Shown here piece after piece: positions 1-3,338 of a stretch of 6,033 nucleotides of DNA. The translations under genes and the position numbers were made by a program. Numbering within the stretch: the stretch's first letter is position 1; every line of letters starts with the position of its first letter. Origin of the DNA: Promethearchaeia archaeon (GTDB taxonomy: Archaea > Asgardarchaeota > Lokiarchaeia > Sigyniarchaeales > SOKP01); the NCBI GenBank assembly GCA_029856375.1, contig JAHQWX010000125.1, positions 1-6,033 on the forward strand, in the 5' to 3' direction. The notes below the pieces were generated by a model. The model did no database searches. It worked only from the letters and a program-made list of their open reading frames with translations, and was not told where the DNA came from.

Positions 1-1305
1 GTCTAATACTTTCTCAAATTCGATTATACTGGAGTTGATATACGGCCATATCCAAATTTGCTCTTCGTTTTTCCATACTTGATAATGCCCACCTTCCCCC
101 CAACTGCTTTGTCCCATTTTAATAATAGAAAATTGGTCTTCATATTGAGAAACATAATCGGAAATCGTTATCGTGTCTAAATTTTCGTGCTCGTATATTA
201 ATTCCAAAACTAATCCTAACCATTCGATTCCTTCCATCCACCAGTGGCCAAAAAGTTCGAAATCGTACGGAGATAAAATGATTCCTTTTTTTTTATAAAT
301 CTCGCGGAATAGGGGGATTTCTTGGTTTAGAAGTGCGATAAAATGATTTGCTTGGTTTTCAACGGTAGTTTTCGCGTCAAACGGACTGTATAGTAATTTT
401 TTATCGTAATCCACTTCTTTTCCCGTAATCCTCCAGTAATTTAAGCCGGATTCCGGATCTTTTCTGTGGAATTCTCTATAGAACGGATCACCTGGATATC
501 CAATTTTTGCGTCCCATACCTGTCGACTAGTATTTTCATTCCTACCAAAAACCTTCACTCCTGTTTCCAATTTGTATCCAAAATTTGTATCCAATCCGAT
601 GTCGTTTTTTTGTTCAATCATCTCAGCGCTGATTATTCCGTGAGTATCTACAAAGAAATATTTTATACCCGAGTTGTTTAGCCAATAATCTAAACTCTCC
701 CTAACTTTTCCATTTTTAACTTCTTTAGGCCTGTACGCACATTCCGGAAGCCAAAAACCAGAAGGATCTTTATTAAAATATTTTCTATAAGTATCAACTC
801 CAATCTGGATTTGAGAAAATATTCCAGAATCGCTTTCAATCAGCGGCAAAAAACCGTGAGTTGCGCCGCAAGCTATTAATTCAACTATTCTCTCTTCTTG
901 TAGCCATTTAAAAGTACCAAGTATGTCACCAAAATAATTATCGTAATAGGTTTGCTGAACTTTTTTGAATTTAATAAGATACATTTCAGCAATTACTTTC
1001 CTATCTTGATGATTCTCAAATCGTTTGACATCTGATTTGGCTCGATTAATCCATTCCTCCAAGTATTCAGTGAACCGTTGTTTCATGTATTCGTCAGCTA
1101 ATTGTTCGGCTAAGATTGGTGTAATATTCACTGTAATTGCTGGTTTTATTCCTTTCTCCTTAAGATCACGCAGAACATTCAAAAGAGGGATATAACTCTC
1201 CAAAATTGCCTCGTTAAGCCAGATCTCTCCCGCAGGCCACACTCCGGATTTTTTACAATATGGAATGTGCCCGTGTAAAACCAATCCGAAATATCCAAGT
1301 GCCAT
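1..1305 (-). CDS. GH57 1,4-alpha-glucan branching enzyme, 3' part cut off by window edge
   Basis: This is the N-terminal 435 codons of a glycoside hydrolase family 57 protein; the frame is open without a stop to base 1. All five conserved GH57 regions are visible: LHGHIPY (residues 10-16), ATHGFLP around H150, FWLPECAY with the predicted nucleophile E188, SPYDFELFGHWW with the predicted acid/base D348, and SSWGEGGHYQVW from about residue 400. The stretch SRQVWDAKIGYPGDPFYREF is typical of the branching-enzyme subgroup (Thermococcus TK1436 and Thermus TTHA1902 type). Such enzymes cut alpha-1,4-glucan and re-attach the piece through an alpha-1,6 bond during glycogen-like polymer synthesis, in the cytoplasm. 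Known members run about 520-680 residues, so roughly 100 or more residues are missing. The ATG at 1305-1303 puts the first catalytic motif at the usual distance from the N-terminus. No Shine-Dalgarno is seen. An amylase or 4-alpha-glucanotransferase of GH57 is less likely given these motifs. Confidence 0.92.
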   Translation of the reverse strand, partial: MALGYFGLVLHGHIPYCKKSGVWPAGEIWLNEAILESYIPLLNVLRDLKEKGIKPAITVNITPILAEQLADEYMKQRFTEYLEEWINRAKSDVKRFENHQDRKVIAEMYLIKFKKVQQTYYDNYFGDILGTFKWLQEERIVELIACGATHGFLPLIESDSGIFSQIQIGVDTYRKYFNKDPSGFWLPECAYRPKEVKNGKVRESLDYWLNNSGIKYFFVDTHGIISAEMIEQKNDIGLDTNFGYKLETGVKVFGRNENTSRQVWDAKIGYPGDPFYREFHRKDPESGLNYWRITGKEVDYDKKLLYSPFDAKTTVENQANHFIALLNQEIPLFREIYKKKGIILSPYDFELFGHWWMEGIEWLGLVLELIYEHENLDTITISDYVSQYEDQFSIIKMGQSSWGEGGHYQVWKNEEQIWIWPYINSSIIEFEKVLD

Positions 1306-1393
1306 AATAATTTAGACTAATTATAATATTAACTTAGAAAAAAAATGTATCTTGTTAATTATATTTTATTTTTAGTTATAAAGATTTTAAGAA
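1306..1393 (-). promoter_or_regulatory. Intergenic gap scpA to GH57 with possible GH57 promoter
   Basis: This 88-base gap between two genes on the minus strand is almost purely A/T. A TATA-like stretch (minus strand AAGTTAATA, 1326-1334) is about 26 bases upstream of the GH57 ATG, the distance expected for a leaderless archaeal transcript. A second A/T stretch near 1356-1367 could serve instead and would give a short leader. Because the sequence is so A/T-rich, any such match is weak. Confidence 0.3.
1338..1345 (-). terminator. Oligo-T tract after scpA
   Basis: Eight consecutive T residues on the minus strand lie about 50 bases past the scpA stop. Archaeal RNA polymerase terminates at such T-runs without needing a hairpin, so this could end the scpA transcript before the GH57 gene. 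No stable stem precedes it. Co-transcription of the two genes remains possible. Confidence 0.35.
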
Positions 1394-2329
1394 TTATTTC
1401 AAAATCGGGGAAATATAGATATTATTAAGTGTATGTCCATTGTTATTTTCGCTTTCGTCGCTATTTTCCGTCCTAATTTGGTTCACATCTTGCCAAATGT
1501 GAATTTTCTTTTTAGTGCATAAGTGTAATAGATAGAGAATTGTATCAATCAAATCTTGTATTGATGGCTTCTCAATTAAATCCAAAAACGAGATTGGCTC
1601 GTTCTTATATACTTTAGTTAATTTATTGTAAAATTTTTCAATTCTAACGGTAAGACTTTCACGCTTCTCAATTTGATTCTTAATAAGGTTTTTGGGAAGA
1701 AAATCCATTTCGTTTATATCTCTTTGAACAATTTTTCTAACAACTTTTGTCCTTTCCTTGAGTTTCATCACATCAGTGAGAGCCGACGCTAGGTCATTGA
1801 GTCCAATTTTCTTATACGCTAATTTTTTCGGAGATTTGAGTGCTATTTCGCGATTTGTGATTTTTTGATTTAGTTCATTTAGCGACAATCTATTGATATT
1901 GATTCTATTAATCCGATTTTTTAATTCCCCAGTATCTGTATACTCATCACTTTCAAACAAATCTTCTTCGTATTCAAAATCTTCTTCGGGTGATGATTCG
2001 AAAAAGGATTCTTCAATCTCTTCAATATCTTCTTGCGTAGATAGGGAGTCGTTAATTATTAATTTCGTTTTGTTTTTTAGTAAATATGAAGATGAGTACA
2101 AAATTTTTCCGCTTTTTCTAAAATTTATATCCTTCTTATCTTTATTAACATCGCTAATGTAATTTTCAAGCATAGAGTCAATCCGGCAATTCCATATATT
2201 CCTTTGGATGATTCGTTTTAAAGAGAGATCGTTTAATAGAAGATCATAATTCCACTGGGTTGGTAGCTCTTGGTTCTTGTTAAGTTTAAGAGGTGTAGAA
2301 AATTGTTCTTTTTGGAGGAGTTTTGACAT
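1394..2329 (-). CDS. scpA: ScpA-like kleisin, segregation and condensation protein A
   Basis: The 311-residue protein has the three-part plan of an archaeal kleisin. Residues about 26-95 match the N-terminal ScpA helical domain that binds the SMC neck: a DLLL start (30-33), a region like the usual RKNKIDIWDIPI segment, then SGKILYSSSYLLKNKTKLII, which parallels the family's AG-x-x-L-x-x-A-S-x-L-L-x-x-K-S-x-x-L signature. Residues 98-135 are an acidic linker in which about half the residues are D or E. Residues 148-190 (LSLNELNQKI then LNDLASAL) match the middle segment. Residues 240-283, with SFLDLIEK and LLHLCTKKKIHIWQD, match the C-terminal winged helix that binds the SMC head. Its expected role is closing the SMC ring for chromosome compaction and segregation in the cytoplasm. 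Neither smc nor scpB is in the window. The ATG at 2329 has no Shine-Dalgarno, but a TATA-like box sits at leaderless spacing. The family call rests on motif pattern; overall similarity looks low. Confidence 0.78.
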   Translation of the reverse strand: MSKLLQKEQFSTPLKLNKNQELPTQWNYDLLLNDLSLKRIIQRNIWNCRIDSMLENYISDVNKDKKDINFRKSGKILYSSSYLLKNKTKLIINDSLSTQEDIEEIEESFFESSPEEDFEYEEDLFESDEYTDTGELKNRINRININRLSLNELNQKITNREIALKSPKKLAYKKIGLNDLASALTDVMKLKERTKVVRKIVQRDINEMDFLPKNLIKNQIEKRESLTVRIEKFYNKLTKVYKNEPISFLDLIEKPSIQDLIDTILYLLHLCTKKKIHIWQDVNQIRTENSDESENNNGHTLNNIYISPILK

Positions 2330-2345
2330 TAGTTTAACCGTTAGT

Positions 2346-2360
2346 GAGTATTTAATTTGA
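2346..2360 (-). promoter_or_regulatory. Probable scpA promoter (leaderless)
   Basis: The minus strand reads TCAAATTAAATACTC here, a BRE/TATA-like element centred about 23-26 bases upstream of the scpA ATG. In archaea that distance places the transcription start at or next to the start codon, which agrees with the absence of a ribosome binding site. The call is pattern-based in A/T-rich DNA. Confidence 0.42.
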
Positions 2361-2405
2361 TACGAGATTGAGTCCTAGTGAAGATTTAAATTTAGAATCT
2401 GTTAT

Positions 2406-2421
2406 TAAAAAGATATAAATA
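2406..2421 (+). promoter_or_regulatory. Probable promoter of the first Roadblock gene
   Basis: The sequence TAAAAAGATATAAATA contains an A-rich BRE-like part (2406-2412) followed by the TATA box TATAAATA (2414-2421). This is the best archaeal promoter match in the window. A start about 25 bases downstream, near 2441-2446, would give a leader of about 35 bases before the ATG at 2479. Confidence 0.45.
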
Positions 2422-2478
2422 AAAAAATAAAATAATTAAATAATATCAGTGTAATATATTCACTAGGGTTATGAAACA

Positions 2479-2763
2479 ATGATTGATTCGAAAGCGATAA
2501 AAGCCATTATCGACAAATTTGAAGGAAAGGAGGGCGTAAGGGGAGTTATCATTGCTGATTCTAATGGTCTTCCTATTAAGAGTAATCTTGACATTAGCAT
2601 AGCCGAGAACGTTTCTGCTTATATAATGTCTCTCATTGGAAAAGCTGAACAGTGCGTTGACGCGCTTCAAGAAGGAAATTTGAATTTTATACGGTTAGAA
2701 ACTTCTAAAGGCGAGGTCATGGTGGCTCGGGAGGAACAATTCATCCTAATCATTCTCAAATAA
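2479..2763 (+). CDS. Compact Roadblock/LC7 protein, dynein-light-chain-roadblock-like
   Basis: This 94-residue protein is a single Roadblock/LC7 domain. The expected order is readable: helix 1 (residues 3-15), strand GVRGVIIADSNG (19-30), strand LPIKSNLD (31-38), long helix 2 (40-62), then strands LNFIRLET (68-75), GEVMVA (78-83) and FILIILK (88-94). The protein ends with the last strand, without the third helix common in bacterial MglB-type members. The spacing and the blocks G-V-x-G-I-I, G-x-P-I-K-S-x-x-D, L-x-F-x-R, E-[IV]-M-V-A and F-L-I-x-I closely follow human DYNLRB1 as I remember it. Roadblock proteins dimerise and act as regulators or scaffolds for Ras-like GTPases or motor complexes. 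The start at 2479 is preceded by a weak AGGG (2465-2468). A neighbouring Roadblock gene of another subtype follows downstream. The domain is nearly certain; its partners are unknown. Confidence 0.93.
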   Translation: MIDSKAIKAIIDKFEGKEGVRGVIIADSNGLPIKSNLDISIAENVSAYIMSLIGKAEQCVDALQEGNLNFIRLETSKGEVMVAREEQFILIILK

Positions 2764-2771
2764 TATATCCT

Positions 2772-2792
2772 CTACTTTTTTAGTAGAAAAGT
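2772..2792 (+). terminator. T-tract with small hairpin after the first Roadblock gene
   Basis: Just past the stop codon, CTACT (2772-2776) and AGTAG (2782-2786) form a perfect 5-bp stem around T5. An overlapping alternative pairs ACTTTT (2774-2779) with AAAAGT (2787-2792). The six-T run inside (2776-2781) is the likely functional part, since archaeal termination follows T-runs. It would separate the two Roadblock transcripts, at least partly. Confidence 0.4.
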
Positions 2793-2851
2793 CCTTGTCT
2801 GATTACTTCAAATTTGTATTTTCAATTTGTTTGTTTAAGATAAATAAAATT

Positions 2852-2897
2852 TTAAATTAGAATATTGCAATAAATAATATATTAAATTCTAATTTAA
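2852..2897. repeat. 12-bp perfect inverted repeat upstream of the second Roadblock gene
   Basis: The arms TTAAATTAGAAT (2852-2863) and ATTCTAATTTAA (2886-2897) are exact reverse complements, separated by 22 bases. The spacer contains the TATA-like stretch AATAAATAATATATTA (2869-2884), the best promoter candidate for the gene at 2944. The arms would then flank the TATA box, as in an operator, although an RNA or cruciform hairpin is also possible. A/T-rich DNA makes inverted repeats common, but a 12-bp match containing one G/C pair is longer than expected by casual chance. Confidence 0.5.
2869..2884 (+). promoter_or_regulatory. Possible promoter of the second Roadblock gene
   Basis: An uninterrupted A/T stretch with TATA-like character lies 60-75 bases before the ATG at 2944. 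A start about 25 bases downstream would fall near 2898-2908, giving a leader of about 40 bases, similar to that proposed for the first Roadblock gene. No clear BRE is seen. Confidence 0.3.
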
Positions 2898-2943
2898 TTG
2901 TTAAATAAGAATTTTCAGAAACCAAAATAGTTGTGGCGGAAAT

Positions 2944-3300
2944 ATGGTAGATAAAAAAAAACTAGAGCAAGAACTTGCTAGTCTTATGGATAATGTAGAG
3001 CAAATTGAGGGATTGATCGCTGCAGATAATAAAGGAAAAGTGATCGTCGGCCAGACGATAACAGAACTTAATCACGAAAAAATCGCCAAGGATTGCATAA
3101 ACATCATAAAAACTTGCGATGAAGTAGGGAAAGATGTTGTGAAGGGTAAAGTTCAAGATATTACATTAACTTTAGAAGATGGCTTTTTGGTATTAGTTGG
3201 TTCAGACGCATTAAATTTAATTGGGCTTGCAGGAACTGACGCACTTACGTCCTTAGCATTAATTAGACGTAGTTTGATTAATATTTTGAGTGCTCAATAA
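2944..3300 (+). CDS. Roadblock/LC7 protein, prokaryotic type with C-terminal helix
   Basis: The 118-residue protein is a second Roadblock/LC7 domain, clearly different from its neighbour. Helix 1 spans about residues 3-17, the first strand pair is IEGLIAADNKGKVIVGQ (21-37), helix 2 spans about 43-64, strands three and four are VQDITLTLED and GFLVLVGS (70-87), and the fifth is about 90-96. A further helix, TDALTSLALIRRSLINIL (98-115), closes the protein, as in MglB-like and LAMTOR-like members. In the family, dimers of this fold regulate or anchor Ras-like GTPases in the cytoplasm. A purine-rich GGCGGA (2935-2940) lies three bases before the ATG, closer than a normal Shine-Dalgarno. It lies 180 bases after the first Roadblock gene on the same strand and probably has its own promoter. 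The start is well supported because helix 1 begins immediately. The specific partner is unknown. Confidence 0.88.
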   Translation: MVDKKKLEQELASLMDNVEQIEGLIAADNKGKVIVGQTITELNHEKIAKDCINIIKTCDEVGKDVVKGKVQDITLTLEDGFLVLVGSDALNLIGLAGTDALTSLALIRRSLINILSAQ

Positions 3301-3319
3301 TTTTTCTTATCTTTTTTTT
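3301..3319 (+). terminator. T-rich terminator after the second Roadblock gene
   Basis: T5 (3301-3305) and T8 (3312-3319) follow the stop codon directly, a typical archaeal terminator. They lie in the 38-base gap before the convergent surface-protein gene. On the minus strand the same gap is A-rich, so the opposite transcript has no obvious terminator here and may run into the 3' end of this gene. Confidence 0.5.
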
Positions 3320-3338
3320 AAGGAGAAATAAGGGATAA

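Noticed and set aside
466..681. 71-codon plus-strand open frame
   Set aside because: It lies opposite the GH57 gene, whose conserved motifs continue through this stretch; its translation shows no recognisable domain.
1893..2162. 89-codon plus-strand open frame, Ser-rich
   Set aside because: It is the complement of the acidic linker and flanking codons of scpA; GAA/GAT-type codons read backwards give the Ser runs.
2401..2460. A/T-rich stretch as a replication origin
   Set aside because: There is no repeated ORB-like motif and no cdc6/orc gene nearby; the A/T bias is explained by two divergent promoters.
2446..2670. 74-codon minus-strand open frame
   Set aside because: It is antisense to the first Roadblock gene, whose domain is clear on the plus strand.
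2931..2954. Upstream TTG or GTG starts for the second Roadblock gene
   Set aside because: Both read out of frame and stop within a few codons; the ATG at 2944 leads directly into helix 1.
2962..3156. 64-codon minus-strand open frame
   Set aside because: It is antisense to the second Roadblock gene and has no domain features.
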